A stretch of DNA of 64,000 bases from Bacillota bacterium (GTDB lineage Bacteria; Bacillota_C; Negativicutes; CTSoil-072). Of the stretch, positions 43,187-52,150 are shown piece by piece; position 1 is the stretch's first letter; each line of letters opens with the position of its first letter. The notes beneath the pieces were generated by a model. It did not search any database. It worked only from the letters and a program-made list of their open reading frames with translations, and was not told where the DNA came from. Location: the NCBI GenBank assembly GCA_017861495.1, contig JAGFXW010000001.1, forward strand, positions 14,934 to 78,933, in the 5' to 3' direction. A program made the position numbers and the translations under genes.

Positions 43187-45087
43187 CCTCTTTCATGCTT
43201 GCCATCGTATTCAGTCATTCTCTCCGTTTCCGCAGACGCAGGCGCTTCATTACAGCCGCCGGTCCGGCGATGGTTCGGCAACCCTCGGACAAAGGTGGGA
43301 ATTAATTTACATAAGATGCTGCTGATTTTCTCCGGTTCATCTGTCGCCCGGAGCATGGTCAAGCCATCATTCAGTTTTTGCGGATCCACCGCTCTCAGAT
43401 TGGCGACATAAATTTTTTCATGTTTTGTCGAATTGCTTCCCTCTTCGGCCGTGAGGATCTCTTCGAACAATTTTTCTCCCGGCCGCAGGCCGGTGAATTC
43501 AATTTTAATGTCCTTGTACGGAACAAGGCCAGTCAATTCGATCAGATCACAAGCCATATCAAGAATGCGAATGGGCTTGCCCATATCCAGAATAAATACT
43601 TCTCCGCCCTGCGCCATCGCGCCGGCCTGCAACACCAATTGAGCCGCCTCCGGAATGGTCATGAAATAGCGTTGCATATCGGGGTGGGTAATGGTAACCG
43701 GACCCCCTCTGACAATTTGTTTGCGAAATAACGGGATCACGCTTCCCCTGCTGCCCAGCACGTTGCCGAACCGCACAGCCATAAATTTATTTTGGGGTTT
43801 CGTATTCATGCCGCAGATGATCATTTCCGCTACCCGTTTGGTGGCGCCCATAATGCTGGTTGGATTGACCGCCTTGTCTGTAGAAATCATTACAAATCTC
43901 TCGACATCTGCCTTTACAGCCGCTTCAGCCACAACTTTGGTGCCAAAAATATTATTTTTAACCGCTTCATCCGGCTGGGTTTCCATCAAGGGTACGTGCT
44001 TGTGGGCGGCTGCATGAAAAACCACCTGAGGATAAAATCTGGCGAAAATTGTATTGATCCGTTTTTCATCGCAAACATTGGCAATGATTGCTTCCGTTCG
44101 AAGTTTTGGATAATCCCACTGCAATTCACGCTGGATATCACAAATATTATTCTCGCTTTTCCCAAGCAGGATCAACTGCCGGGGAGCCATTTTCGCGATT
44201 TGGCGGCATAATTCCGATCCGATTGACCCTCCCGCCCCCGTGACAAGAATGCGCTTATCCGCCAAATACTTCGAAACAAGCGATGTATCGAGCCTCACCG
44301 GATCGCGGCGCAGTAAATCTTCCAAATTAACATCGCGCAATTGACGCATGGTGACCATTCCATCGAGAATTTCATAAACAGCCGGAACGACTTTTACACT
44401 GCACTTTGTTTGCCTGCACACCTGAACAATTTCCCGTACCAAGGTCCCATTTGCCGAAGGAATGGCGATAATGATCTCCTGGACATGGTGCTGCGCAACA
44501 AGCGGGTGGATTGCGTCCCTGTTGCCAAGGACTTTTTCGCCCAACAAAAAATGTCCGATTTTTGCCGGGTCGTCGTCGATAAAGCCAATGATTTTTTTGC
44601 TGCTGCCATAATGATCTTTGATTTCTTTGGCGATAGAAGCGCCAACATCACCGGCGCCAACGATTAATACGTTGCTACACTGTTTATAGCGTTTGCGGTG
44701 CCAGTGATATACAAGACGCACGCAAATACGGCTTAGTCCAATACAAGCTATGTTAAGGATTCCGCTCAATAAGAACATGCTTCTCGGCAGGATAATTCCC
44801 ATGCCGTAGGCAATAATTGCCAGCATAACCGACCCCAGCGTTACGGAGCCCACTATACTGAACAATTCGTTTATACCGGCGTAACGCCACAGTCGCCGGT
44901 ACAAGCGGAACAGATACAGCAGGATCATTTGAACCACGACAACAACCGGAACAAAGTCAACCAACGTAGCATAGAATGAAGGTTCAATGTTCCCTTCAAA
45001 TCGTATATATAACGCAACGAACGGTGTCAACGCCACGATCGCAGCATCGGTAATCATCAGCGCGCTACACAAGATTAAATATCGCAT
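43183..45087 (-). CDS. Membrane-bound nucleotide-sugar 4,6-dehydratase (CapD/WbpM/PglF type)
   Basis: A 634-residue protein: four N-terminal membrane helices, a first Rossmann-like region (LIVGAGDVGASIA near residue 140) and a catalytic SDR domain from about 275 (LVTGAGGSIGSELCRQI). ISTDKAVNPTSIMGATKR carries the Met-x3-Lys that replaces Tyr-x3-Lys in this family, and RFGNVLGSRGSVIP follows. Members convert UDP-GlcNAc to the 4-keto-6-deoxy sugar, the first step to bacillosamine, FucNAc or QuiNAc. Length is full for the CapD/WbpM group. It lies directly downstream of the tyrosine kinase gene, a common EPS order. Confidence 0.94.
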   Translation of the reverse strand: MRYLILCSALMITDAAIVALTPFVALYIRFEGNIEPSFYATLVDFVPVVVVVQMILLYLFRLYRRLWRYAGINELFSIVGSVTLGSVMLAIIAYGMGIILPRSMFLLSGILNIACIGLSRICVRLVYHWHRKRYKQCSNVLIVGAGDVGASIAKEIKDHYGSSKKIIGFIDDDPAKIGHFLLGEKVLGNRDAIHPLVAQHHVQEIIIAIPSANGTLVREIVQVCRQTKCSVKVVPAVYEILDGMVTMRQLRDVNLEDLLRRDPVRLDTSLVSKYLADKRILVTGAGGSIGSELCRQIAKMAPRQLILLGKSENNICDIQRELQWDYPKLRTEAIIANVCDEKRINTIFARFYPQVVFHAAAHKHVPLMETQPDEAVKNNIFGTKVVAEAAVKADVERFVMISTDKAVNPTSIMGATKRVAEMIICGMNTKPQNKFMAVRFGNVLGSRGSVIPLFRKQIVRGGPVTITHPDMQRYFMTIPEAAQLVLQAGAMAQGGEVFILDMGKPIRILDMACDLIELTGLVPYKDIKIEFTGLRPGEKLFEEILTAEEGSNSTKHEKIYVANLRAVDPQKLNDGLTMLRATDEPEKISSILCKLIPTFVRGLPNHRRTGGCNEAPASAETERMTEYDGKHERG

Positions 45088-45110
45088 GTTAAACGCCCCT
45101 TATATGCTAT

Positions 45111-45800
45111 TTACCGCGCTTTTTGCTGAGCTGTCCGGTAATAGTAGGAAGAATAGACTTCCTCATCCGCATCATCTACCCGGTTCATGATTACGCCAAG
45201 AATATTTGCTTTTGCCTTGATCAGTCTGTTTTTGGCTTTTTGGGCGTCGTCAGGACGCACGGATCCGGAATCCATAATAAGAGCTACACCATCCACCCTC
45301 CCCGCCAGAATAAGGGCGTCAGTCACTGCCAAAATGGGCGGCGTATCGATAAGAATCACCGTTGCCTCATTTTTTAATGTTTCAAAAATCTTATAAAGTC
45401 TGGTAGCCGCAAGCAATTCGGCAGGATTTTTGCTGTGCGAACCACTGGCTACCAGGTACAAATTGGGGATGTCCGTCTTTTGTATTGCGTCCTCAATGCT
45501 CATCGTACCCAACAGTATATCGGTAATTCCTACGTTTTGGACCCCAAAGATCGTATGTTGCACCGGTTTACGCAAATCACAATCCAGAATGATTACTTTT
45601 TTGCCGGATTGGGCAATCGATATCGCTGTATTTGCCACCGTCAGGGACTTCCCCTCATCGGAACCGGTGCTGGTAAACAAGATGGTCTTCATATCGCCGT
45701 CATCCTGCGATAATTGAATATAGGTACGCAAACCGCGAAATGCTTCAGCTGCAGGCGATTGCGCCCGGTCACGGATCATAAGCTTATCTTCTCGCATCAT
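45111..45800 (-). CDS. Bacterial tyrosine kinase (CapB/EpsD/Wzc cytoplasmic type)
   Basis: A 229-residue BY-kinase that controls EPS polymerisation with the adjacent Wzz-like activator. ATG 45800 has GGAG 8 nt upstream. Motifs: RDRAQSPAAEAFRGLRTYI (19), Walker A FTSTGSDEGKSLT, Walker A' VIILDCDLRKP and Walker B ATVILIDTPP. The C-terminal tyrosine cluster is VYSSYYYRTAQQ (four Tyr) for autophosphorylation. Kinase and membrane activator are separate proteins, as in Firmicutes, although the host seems diderm. No matching phosphatase gene is visible. Confidence 0.94.
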   Translation of the reverse strand: MMREDKLMIRDRAQSPAAEAFRGLRTYIQLSQDDGDMKTILFTSTGSDEGKSLTVANTAISIAQSGKKVIILDCDLRKPVQHTIFGVQNVGITDILLGTMSIEDAIQKTDIPNLYLVASGSHSKNPAELLAATRLYKIFETLKNEATVILIDTPPILAVTDALILAGRVDGVALIMDSGSVRPDDAQKAKNRLIKAKANILGVIMNRVDDADEEVYSSYYYRTAQQKAR

Positions 45801-45833
45801 CCATCTCACTCCATTCGTTTTCTTCTTCCCGAA

Positions 45834-47234
45834 TTATTTTTTTGTGCGTTTGGCAGAGCCATACGTCGGGATGCTGGCAATTACCGGCAAATCAAGATAT
45901 CGTCTCACATCCTCGGCAGTATCAATCGTACGGCGAACACTGCTGAGCACAACGGCTATTCCTGTTCCGAACAGCAATCCCAGCAGTGAAGCAACGATCA
46001 CATTCAAGGCTTTTGCCGGTTTGATGGGATTTAACGGAGCGCTTGCCATATCTACAATCTGGACATCCGTCGATTGCATTACCTCGCTGATCTTGGCTTC
46101 TTCATAACGTCTGGCCAGCATGGTGTACACTTCCTGCGCCACTGAAGCATCCCGCATCACCCTTGCCAGGCCTTGTTCCTTTGCAGGAAGAGCAACCAGT
46201 TCTTTTTCACTGTCTGCCAAAATTCGGGCGATCGTTTCCTGCTGGGCATTGGTGGCAGCCATTTCCGCCTGGGCCTGTATTTTGTTCTGCAGCAACATTT
46301 GATGGACCGGATTCATGGATGGCGCTTCCGACTTGACCACTTTGCCAATTTCCGATGTTAATCCGGCTTTGGTTTCTTCGACGGCCGCCTTTGCAGTCAC
46401 TACCCTGGGGTGCATTTCATTATATCTGCTCAGGAGAGTGGCGAGTTCAATCTGCTGATCGGCCAATCTTGCCTTATACTGCTGTATCAGCGCGTTGTCA
46501 GCAACCATTCCCACATCTTCGCCCGCCAATTCCCGGTTTGCATTGGCAACCCTCGCCTGGGCGGAAGCCAGCGCAACCTTGTTTTGCGCGGACAACTGAT
46601 TCACAGCCGTTTGCCATTGGATCAGGGAAGCGCTTTTGTCCGATAATGATGTCATTTTTTCCTGCTGCTTATACGAAGCTACTGCCTGTTCCGCTTTTTC
46701 GAGATCCTGTTTCGCCGTTCCCAGACGGTCGCCAATGAACGTCTTGACATCTTTCTGTTCTGAACGAACCAGGGAAGTAAGCCGTTCAATGAAGGTGGTC
46801 ATTACCAAATTGGTAAGCTTTTGTGCTTCTTCCGGATCGTCTGCCTGCACTTTCACGCTGAGAAGTTCCGTTTCTTTCACGGCTTGCGTGTTAATGCGTT
46901 TCAACATCACGTCATACGTCGGTTTTTCATTGTCGGCAAAACCGGCTTTTTCAATAACCCCCTCTACTACACCCCGACTTTTGATGATATCGGCATACGT
47001 CGCCATCAATTGTTTGCTCGTATCCGTTCCGGTTTGCCGATTATTCAATAATACGGTTTCCGCTCCTCCCGATTGATGAATACGCAGCGTCGCTTCCGCC
47101 TGGTAAGTCGGCGTCATGATGTAGCTCAGCACCGCCGCAATTACACCGGCAAAGAAGAAACAATTAAAAATAAGCCATTTGTATTTTTTTAGAACTCGTA
47201 GTTTATCTTGAACCTCATAACTTTTCTCTCCCAT
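45834..47234 (-). CDS. Wzz/GNVR-type polysaccharide co-polymerase
   Basis: A 466-residue chain-length regulator and kinase activator. ATG 47234 has GGGGTG upstream; a longer frame crossing the wza-like gene is rejected. There is a first membrane helix near residues 20-40 (WLIFNCFFFAGVIAAVLSY), then the Wzz fold (TYQAEATLRIHQSG), and a long periplasmic coiled coil (about 160-370) with GNVR-like SRYNEMHPRVVTAK. A second helix near 400-430 follows the PxxP-like segment ASAPLNPIKPAKALN. The cytoplasmic tail ends in basic residues that would contact the BY-kinase. It lies 33 bp before the kinase gene. Confidence 0.93.
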   Translation of the reverse strand: MGEKSYEVQDKLRVLKKYKWLIFNCFFFAGVIAAVLSYIMTPTYQAEATLRIHQSGGAETVLLNNRQTGTDTSKQLMATYADIIKSRGVVEGVIEKAGFADNEKPTYDVMLKRINTQAVKETELLSVKVQADDPEEAQKLTNLVMTTFIERLTSLVRSEQKDVKTFIGDRLGTAKQDLEKAEQAVASYKQQEKMTSLSDKSASLIQWQTAVNQLSAQNKVALASAQARVANANRELAGEDVGMVADNALIQQYKARLADQQIELATLLSRYNEMHPRVVTAKAAVEETKAGLTSEIGKVVKSEAPSMNPVHQMLLQNKIQAQAEMAATNAQQETIARILADSEKELVALPAKEQGLARVMRDASVAQEVYTMLARRYEEAKISEVMQSTDVQIVDMASAPLNPIKPAKALNVIVASLLGLLFGTGIAVVLSSVRRTIDTAEDVRRYLDLPVIASIPTYGSAKRTKK

Positions 47235-47250
47235 GACGTCACCCCGCTCA

Positions 47251-47892
47251 TTAATTATTATTATCGAAATTGCTGATATAATAGGCAGATGAGATGATTG
47301 GAGCGATGTCACGCCCCCAATCCAAACGTCCATTGGTATCCAGGAACAAGATGTCTCCATTGTTCAACGGGTAATTCTGAGTCATGTCGCCCTTTTTCAC
47401 GATGTTTAGCAGGTTCACTATAATTGGTTCTGTGTTTTTTTGCCCATTGCGGATCAAATAGACTTTCTTTTTGGCGGTGTCTTTCGTCCAACTGCCCGCG
47501 GCGGCAATGGCATCGATTACATTGTGCGAGTTTTGCAGTTCCACGATACCGGGTCGATTGATTTCACCCAGTACATATACCCGTGTCGAGTGAAACTGGG
47601 CAATATTGACTGAAACCCGTGGGTTCTTCACATAGGGTACCAATTGTTCCGTCATAACCCGTGACAACTCCGAAGGAGTCCGTCCCACAACCTGGACCTC
47701 ACCGAGTAAGGGAAAGTCGATTTTTCCATCCGGCCGGACAATGATTTGGGCAATTTGCATCTCTTCCAGCCCAAAAACATTAATGGCCAGCACGTCGCCC
47801 TCCGCAATCACATACCCGCCGGCAATGGCTGGACAGGCATTTGCCGCTAAAATCATCGCCATAACAATGAGTCCCAAACAAATTTTTTTCAT
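47251..47892 (-). CDS. Polysaccharide export protein, Wza/SLBB family
   Basis: A 213-residue secreted protein. The signal peptide is KKICLGLIVMAMILAANACP; a weak lipobox ANAC makes lipidation possible. The Poly_export domain (YVIAEGDVLAINVFG, VRPDGKIDFPLLGEVQVVG) is followed by one SLBB domain (VYVLGEINRPGIVELQ) and NGDILFLD. It is shorter than E. coli Wza (about 380) and lacks its C-terminal transmembrane helix domain, so another protein may complete the outer-membrane pore. It is the first gene of the EPS operon, behind two tandem c-di-GMP-II riboswitches. Confidence 0.9.
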   Translation of the reverse strand: MKKICLGLIVMAMILAANACPAIAGGYVIAEGDVLAINVFGLEEMQIAQIIVRPDGKIDFPLLGEVQVVGRTPSELSRVMTEQLVPYVKNPRVSVNIAQFHSTRVYVLGEINRPGIVELQNSHNVIDAIAAAGSWTKDTAKKKVYLIRNGQKNTEPIIVNLLNIVKKGDMTQNYPLNNGDILFLDTNGRLDWGRDIAPIISSAYYISNFDNNN

Positions 47893-48033
47893 ATTCCGCC
47901 CCCCATTCTTATATTTTAATACCCGTTTTAAGCCCGGAATAACCTGACTAAACCTTAGCGCGCAGGAGACATTTATTTCCCTTTTAAAACCAACTATTCA
48001 AAATAATACCTATAATTCACTTGTTTTTAGAAA
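47893..48033 (-). other. EPS leader between riboswitch and first gene
   Basis: About 140 nt of AT-rich leader between the proximal riboswitch terminator and the wza-like start. Apart from the GGGGGCGG-like ribosome site close to 47892, no further structure or small gene is recognised. Confidence 0.5.
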
Positions 48034-48068
48034 CAAAAAACCACCCCAGCACAAATACAGGGGTGGTT
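48034..48068 (-). terminator. Terminator of the proximal EPS riboswitch
   Basis: On the minus strand AACCACCCC pairs with GGGGTGGTT around a 13-nt loop, followed by TTTTG. The 5' arm contains the 3' strand of aptamer P1 (CCACC), so aptamer and terminator exclude each other. Confidence 0.88.
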
Positions 48069-48131
48069 TCACTACTTGCTCCACATAAAACAAGTGACCA
48101 CATACGTTTTATGTTTCAACGCATCTCCACC
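48062..48131 (-). promoter_or_regulatory. c-di-GMP-II riboswitch, EPS proximal copy
   Basis: Minus-strand core GGTCACTTG ... GGAGCAAGTAGTGAAACC. P1 is GGTGG (48131-48127) with CCACC (48066-48062). P2 is ACATAAAAC with GTTTTATGT. The pseudoknot pairs TCACT (48097-48093) with AGTGA (48073-48069). It is homologous to the tad copy and to the distal copy 80 bp upstream, with compensatory changes in P1 and P2. Ligand binding should stabilise P1 and let transcription proceed. Confidence 0.88.
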
Positions 48132-48190
48132 AGATCGTTATTTGATTAAAAGATCAAATAAGATTTGAGGATGATCAGAAGTTCCTGAGA

Positions 48191-48218
48191 CCAAAAATCG
48201 CCCCGGGAAGACAGGGCG
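48191..48218 (-). terminator. Terminator of the distal EPS riboswitch
   Basis: On the minus strand CGCCCTG pairs with CGGGGCG around a 6-nt loop, followed by ATTTTTGG. The 5' arm overlaps the P1 3' strand GCCCTG of the distal aptamer. Confidence 0.82.
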
Positions 48219-48290
48219 GTTTCACTACTCGCTCCACATAAAACAAGTGACCACATATGTTTTATGCTTCAACGCGTCTCTCCTGCCCCG
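48212..48290 (-). promoter_or_regulatory. c-di-GMP-II riboswitch, EPS distal copy
   Basis: Minus-strand core GGTCACTTG ... GGAGCGAGTAGTGAAACC. P1 is CGGGGC (48290-48285) with GCCCTG (48217-48212), a pairing different in sequence from the other two copies. P2 is GCATAAAAC with GTTTTATGT, and the pseudoknot TCACT/AGTGA is kept. It lies about 40 nt after a predicted promoter, so it is first in the leader. With the proximal copy it forms a tandem arrangement. Confidence 0.87.
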
Positions 48291-48336
48291 CTTGGATATG
48301 CCAACCGACTGAACAGGATCACTTCTTAAGCATTAT

Positions 48337-48366
48337 TCTATATAGTTGATAATTTTGCCGTTTCAA
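48337..48366 (-). promoter_or_regulatory. EPS promoter P2, sigma-A type
   Basis: On the minus strand TTGAAA (48366-48361) and TATAGA (48342-48337) are 18 bp apart. The start point near 48330 lies about 40 nt before the distal riboswitch. The phased repeats at 48412-48450 lie 50-85 bp upstream of the -35 box, a normal place for an activator. Confidence 0.6.
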
Positions 48367-48410
48367 CGCAATTTTCTTATCTTTTTTTGGTGTAATGAAT
48401 ATCCGCCATT

Positions 48411-48450
48411 TTGGATGTTTGTTGACGTTTGTGGACATTCATTTGATGTT
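48411..48450 (+). repeat. Four phased direct repeats TKGAYGTTT upstream of the EPS genes
   Basis: TGGATGTTT, TTGACGTTT, TGGACATTC and TTGATGTTC follow one another with GA dinucleotides 10, 10 and 11 bp apart. They lie between promoters P1 and P2 of the EPS leader. The tad leader has a similar array at 7301-7340 on the minus strand. Confidence 0.55.
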
Positions 48451-48487
48451 CTTAATCCATCCATTCTTCCTTTTTACTTCTGGTTTT

Positions 48488-48517
48488 ATTGTACTCCTTG
48501 CCAATCTCCCCTGTCAA
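48488..48517 (-). promoter_or_regulatory. EPS promoter P1, sigma-A type
   Basis: On the minus strand a perfect TTGACA (48517-48512) and TACAAT (48493-48488) are 18 bp apart. Transcription would start near 48480 and cross the phased repeats and both riboswitches. It lies only about 150 bp downstream of the secretion ABC gene stop. Confidence 0.65.
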
Positions 48518-48669
48518 TACTTCCTGGCAATTATTTGTCGAATATTTAAATTTTTTAGATAATTTACATTATACACTAACTATCGTAATTTTAAAGAAAT
48601 AATGTTAATTAATGTCTTTATGGCAAAAATATATGTTCTTTATTTTTTTCTGTCATTTGCTATTTCCAA

Positions 48670-50781
48670 CTATAACTGCTGTTGCTGTACCATGTGGTAG
48701 TAGTATCCTCCCCGAGCTGTCAATTCTTCATGCGTTCCTTGTTCAACCACCTGGCCTCGGTCCATAACAAGGATCATGTCACTACGCCGGACCGTCGACA
48801 GCCGATGGGCAATCATCAACATGGTTCTTCCTTGGCCAATTATGTCCAAGTTATCCATGATAATCCGTTCCGATTCATAGTCCAAGGCGCTGGTCGCCTC
48901 ATCAAAAATGAGTATTTTGGGATTATTCAATAAAGCACGGGCAATCGCGATACGCTGCCGCTGTCCTCCCGATAGCAACGATCCCCGCTCACCTACTTTT
49001 GTATTGTAACCATCCGGCAACTCCGCAATAAATTCATCGGCACCGGACATCACCGCAACCTGCCGGACCTCTTCCTCTGTTGCCGTATCACGGGCAATTG
49101 CAATATTTTCCGATATAGTTCCATTAAACAGAAAATCTTCCTGCAAAACAACGCCGATCTGACGTCGCAGCCAGGCAGGCTCAACCTGTCCCAAATCCAC
49201 GCCATCGATAAACACAGCGCCGCTTTCCGGCACATACAGCCTTTGGATCAATTTTGTCAACGTGCTTTTCCCCGAACCGGACCGTCCGACAATACCAACC
49301 CTGCTGCCCGGTTTGATATGCAAGCTGACTTGCCGCAAAATTTCGCTGCCGCCAACGTGGTAGCGGAAGGTAACCCGATCTAATTTTATATCTCCCTCAA
49401 TTTCCGGCAACGTCGTCCGGTTGGGGTTGAAGGGCGGTTCCGGCGTTTCTTGCAAAATATCCCCCAAACGGTCAACCGAGACCCGGGTTTGCTGAAAATA
49501 TTGCCAAGTGTTAACCAATCTTAGGATCGGCGCTATCACCTGGCCGGCCAGCATTTGAAAGGCAATTAATTCTCCCACCGTCAATTTTTGGTCGATAACC
49601 GCCCGCGCGCCAATCCACAAAATGCTCAGATTAAAGGCTTGCTGGGCAAAAACGCCAATATTTTCCGCCACATTGGATAAATTGGTAGTGGAAAAAGCAG
49701 CTTTTACGTAACGGACCAAGCCTTCTTCATACCGACGGGCAAAATCACCCTCTACCGCCATCGCCTTTATCGTCTGAATCCCGGTAACAGCTTCAATCAA
49801 ATAGGATTGATTGGCTGTCGCTGCCTGAAACCGTTGGTTGATAAGACGGCGAAACCATGGACTCAACAGCACGTTCAGGATGATGAAAAACGGAATAACG
49901 ACCAATAACGTCAAACTTAATGTCGAACTGTAAGTAATCATTACGCCGATGTAAACGATGGCAAACAGGATATCCAAAACAACGGTTAACGCAGTTCCCG
50001 TTAAAAAGTTGCGAATTACTTCCACTTCGCGCAGCCGGGAAACGATATCGCCTACCTGCCATCTTTCATAATAGCTCAATGGTAAAGCAGTAACATGGCG
50101 AAACAGAAGGCTGCTGAGCGAGGCATCAATTTTATTGGTGGTGTTTGTAAATAAATACGCCCGCAAGGCCGTGAGCCAGGCTTGAAAAACAGAAATCGCC
50201 AACATTCCGCCCACAAGAATGTCCAGCGTGGCCAAACTCCGGTGCACAAGCACACGGTCAATGATCACCTGCATAAACAGCGGTGAAATTAAGCCGAACA
50301 ATTGCAGGAGAAAAGACATGAACAACACCTTTAACAAAATCCTTCGATACTTGCCAATAATCGGCAAAAACAAATTCATCCCAAATTCCCGTACAGCCGT
50401 CTTAATCGTTGGACGCCTGACAAGTAAAATGATTTCTCCGCTCCAGGCATTTTGAAACTGCGCCATAGGAATATAGAACGGCTGTTGACGATACGGATCA
50501 TCAATAATCAGACTTGAGCCATAACTGCGGATAATGACTACATAGTTGCCATTCGTAAGCAGCGCAATCGCCGGAAACGGCAGTTGCGCAATGCTATCCC
50601 GGTTTGGTTTCTGCAAAGAAGCCTTCAATTCCAAATCCTTGGCAGCTCTCAAAACAGCAACCGTATCCATACCGGCTTCCCCAACCGCATAGGCACGCTG
50701 CATTTGGTTCGCGTCGGCAGGAATCCCCAGCATTTTTGCAATTTTCACCAGGCTGAGCAACCCAGTATCCAATTTTTCCAT
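48670..50781 (-). CDS. Type I secretion ABC transporter (HlyB/RtxB-like), second copy
   Basis: A 703-residue ABC exporter half-transporter. Residues 1-125 form a C39-like domain without the protease Cys, as in HlyB, so it docks substrate but does not cleave it. Six membrane helices follow (about 150-430), then the ATPase domain: Walker A VGRSGSGKST, signature LLSGGQRQRIAIARALL, Walker B ILIFDEATSALD and the switch His in MIAHRLST. It is last of a three-gene operon ABC-HlyD-ABC. The likely substrate is the RTX beta-helix protein at 23256; TolC must be encoded elsewhere. It is about half identical by eye to the first copy. Confidence 0.92.
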   Translation of the reverse strand: MEKLDTGLLSLVKIAKMLGIPADANQMQRAYAVGEAGMDTVAVLRAAKDLELKASLQKPNRDSIAQLPFPAIALLTNGNYVVIIRSYGSSLIIDDPYRQQPFYIPMAQFQNAWSGEIILLVRRPTIKTAVREFGMNLFLPIIGKYRRILLKVLFMSFLLQLFGLISPLFMQVIIDRVLVHRSLATLDILVGGMLAISVFQAWLTALRAYLFTNTTNKIDASLSSLLFRHVTALPLSYYERWQVGDIVSRLREVEVIRNFLTGTALTVVLDILFAIVYIGVMITYSSTLSLTLLVVIPFFIILNVLLSPWFRRLINQRFQAATANQSYLIEAVTGIQTIKAMAVEGDFARRYEEGLVRYVKAAFSTTNLSNVAENIGVFAQQAFNLSILWIGARAVIDQKLTVGELIAFQMLAGQVIAPILRLVNTWQYFQQTRVSVDRLGDILQETPEPPFNPNRTTLPEIEGDIKLDRVTFRYHVGGSEILRQVSLHIKPGSRVGIVGRSGSGKSTLTKLIQRLYVPESGAVFIDGVDLGQVEPAWLRRQIGVVLQEDFLFNGTISENIAIARDTATEEEVRQVAVMSGADEFIAELPDGYNTKVGERGSLLSGGQRQRIAIARALLNNPKILIFDEATSALDYESERIIMDNLDIIGQGRTMLMIAHRLSTVRRSDMILVMDRGQVVEQGTHEELTARGGYYYHMVQQQQL

Positions 50782-50784
50782 ACG

Positions 50785-52143
50785 TTACCTCTCCCTCAAC
50801 GCCTCGCTCTTATATTGCCGGAATGGATCCAGGAAGTATTCGATTACCCGCTTCTGCCGAATTTTTATTTCAGCCATCGCAGTCATTCCAGGAGTCAGAG
50901 GGATTACCCTGTCATTGACAGCAATACTCTCTTTGGACAGCTTTAACCGTATACGGTATGCATAGTTTTTCTCCTTATCCTGTTCCGCATCCGGGCTGAT
51001 GCCGATAACCTCCGCATTAATCAAGCCATATTTTTGGAAATTAAATGTGTCGACTTTCACTTCCGCCGCTTGGCCGACATAGATAAAACCAATATCTTTG
51101 TTGGCAGCCCAGGCTTCCATTTCCAGCGTTACGTCTTCCGGAACCAAAACCATTAATACTTGGGCAGGCGTTACTACGGCTCCCGGCGAATACACGGAAA
51201 ATTGGCTGACAATCCCATCAACAGGGGCGATGATTCCGGCCAGAAAGTCTTTTTTCTCCGCTTTTTTCAATTCTTCCTGATCAGCCGTCAACAATTTTTG
51301 ATCTTCAACTAGCTTAGCGTCGATTTCACGGCCGTGCTCGGCAACAAGCGTTGATAAATTTTGCCGGCTTTGCGCAAGCAAAGATCGGCTGCGAACCACT
51401 TCTTTTTCCTGAGCCGCAAGATTTTGCTGCAATTCCATCCGCCGCGCCCTTTGATCCAACAACTGAAAATAGGCGACCGCATCCTGGGCCATCAGTTTTT
51501 CGAGCCGGCTTTCCTTGTCGATATTGACTGCCAGTTGATCTGCAAATTTTTCCCGATTGATAAGCGCCATCGACAACGTTGCCTCGTTTTGGCGGACGCT
51601 TTCGTCCGCAGCGCCAACCTTGGCCTGATATTCATTATTTCGGCTGTTATACAATTGAACTTGATACTCAAAATTTTGCGGTTCAACATCCTGGCTGCGG
51701 ACCGGCGCGAACGGCCGGCCTTCCTTTTCCGCTTTCAGCCGCTCAATCTCCAGTTTATAATATTCTACTTCTTTCCTGATCCGTTCCACATCCGCAGCCG
51801 TTGTCACCCTGTCAAGCTCCAGCAACAGATCCCCTTGTTTCACCCGCTGGCCTTCGCGAACATAAATCTGTTTCACCACGCCCTTATCTTCCGCCTGCAA
51901 GGGCTTCACCTGTCCCATAGGGATAATCTTGCCCGGAGCGACAGCCACTTCATCCACGCGGCCAAAAATTGACCACAACGCGCCGGTTGCCATCAAGGCG
52001 ACAATGGTCCAAAGCAATATCCGGCCTAAAGGCGAAGGAGGCGTTTCCGTTACCTCCAGAACTGCAGGCAGAAATTCCGTTTCCCGGCGGGTCAACTTAC
52101 GGCGGCTTTTCTTTTTAAACAGCTTCCAGACGTTAAAATTCAT
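50785..52143 (-). CDS. HlyD-type membrane fusion protein
   Basis: A 452-residue periplasmic adaptor of type I secretion that links the ABC transporter to TolC. ATG 52143 (GGGTGAGG upstream) is chosen over one inside the ABC gene. A short basic cytoplasmic tail is followed by one membrane helix (ILLWTIVALMATGALWSIF), the lipoyl/barrel part (VDEVAVAPGKIIPMG, VKQIYVREGQRVKQGDLLLE, exactly 20), and a long coiled coil (about residues 120-300). The HlyD signature follows in the C-terminal beta domains (GIVSQFSVYSPGAVVTPAQ, GLINAEVIGISPDAE). It lies between two ABC genes, 3-8 bp from each. Confidence 0.93.
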   Translation of the reverse strand: MNFNVWKLFKKKSRRKLTRRETEFLPAVLEVTETPPSPLGRILLWTIVALMATGALWSIFGRVDEVAVAPGKIIPMGQVKPLQAEDKGVVKQIYVREGQRVKQGDLLLELDRVTTAADVERIRKEVEYYKLEIERLKAEKEGRPFAPVRSQDVEPQNFEYQVQLYNSRNNEYQAKVGAADESVRQNEATLSMALINREKFADQLAVNIDKESRLEKLMAQDAVAYFQLLDQRARRMELQQNLAAQEKEVVRSRSLLAQSRQNLSTLVAEHGREIDAKLVEDQKLLTADQEELKKAEKKDFLAGIIAPVDGIVSQFSVYSPGAVVTPAQVLMVLVPEDVTLEMEAWAANKDIGFIYVGQAAEVKVDTFNFQKYGLINAEVIGISPDAEQDKEKNYAYRIRLKLSKESIAVNDRVIPLTPGMTAMAEIKIRQKRVIEYFLDPFRQYKSEALRER

Positions 52144-52150
52144 TTCAACC

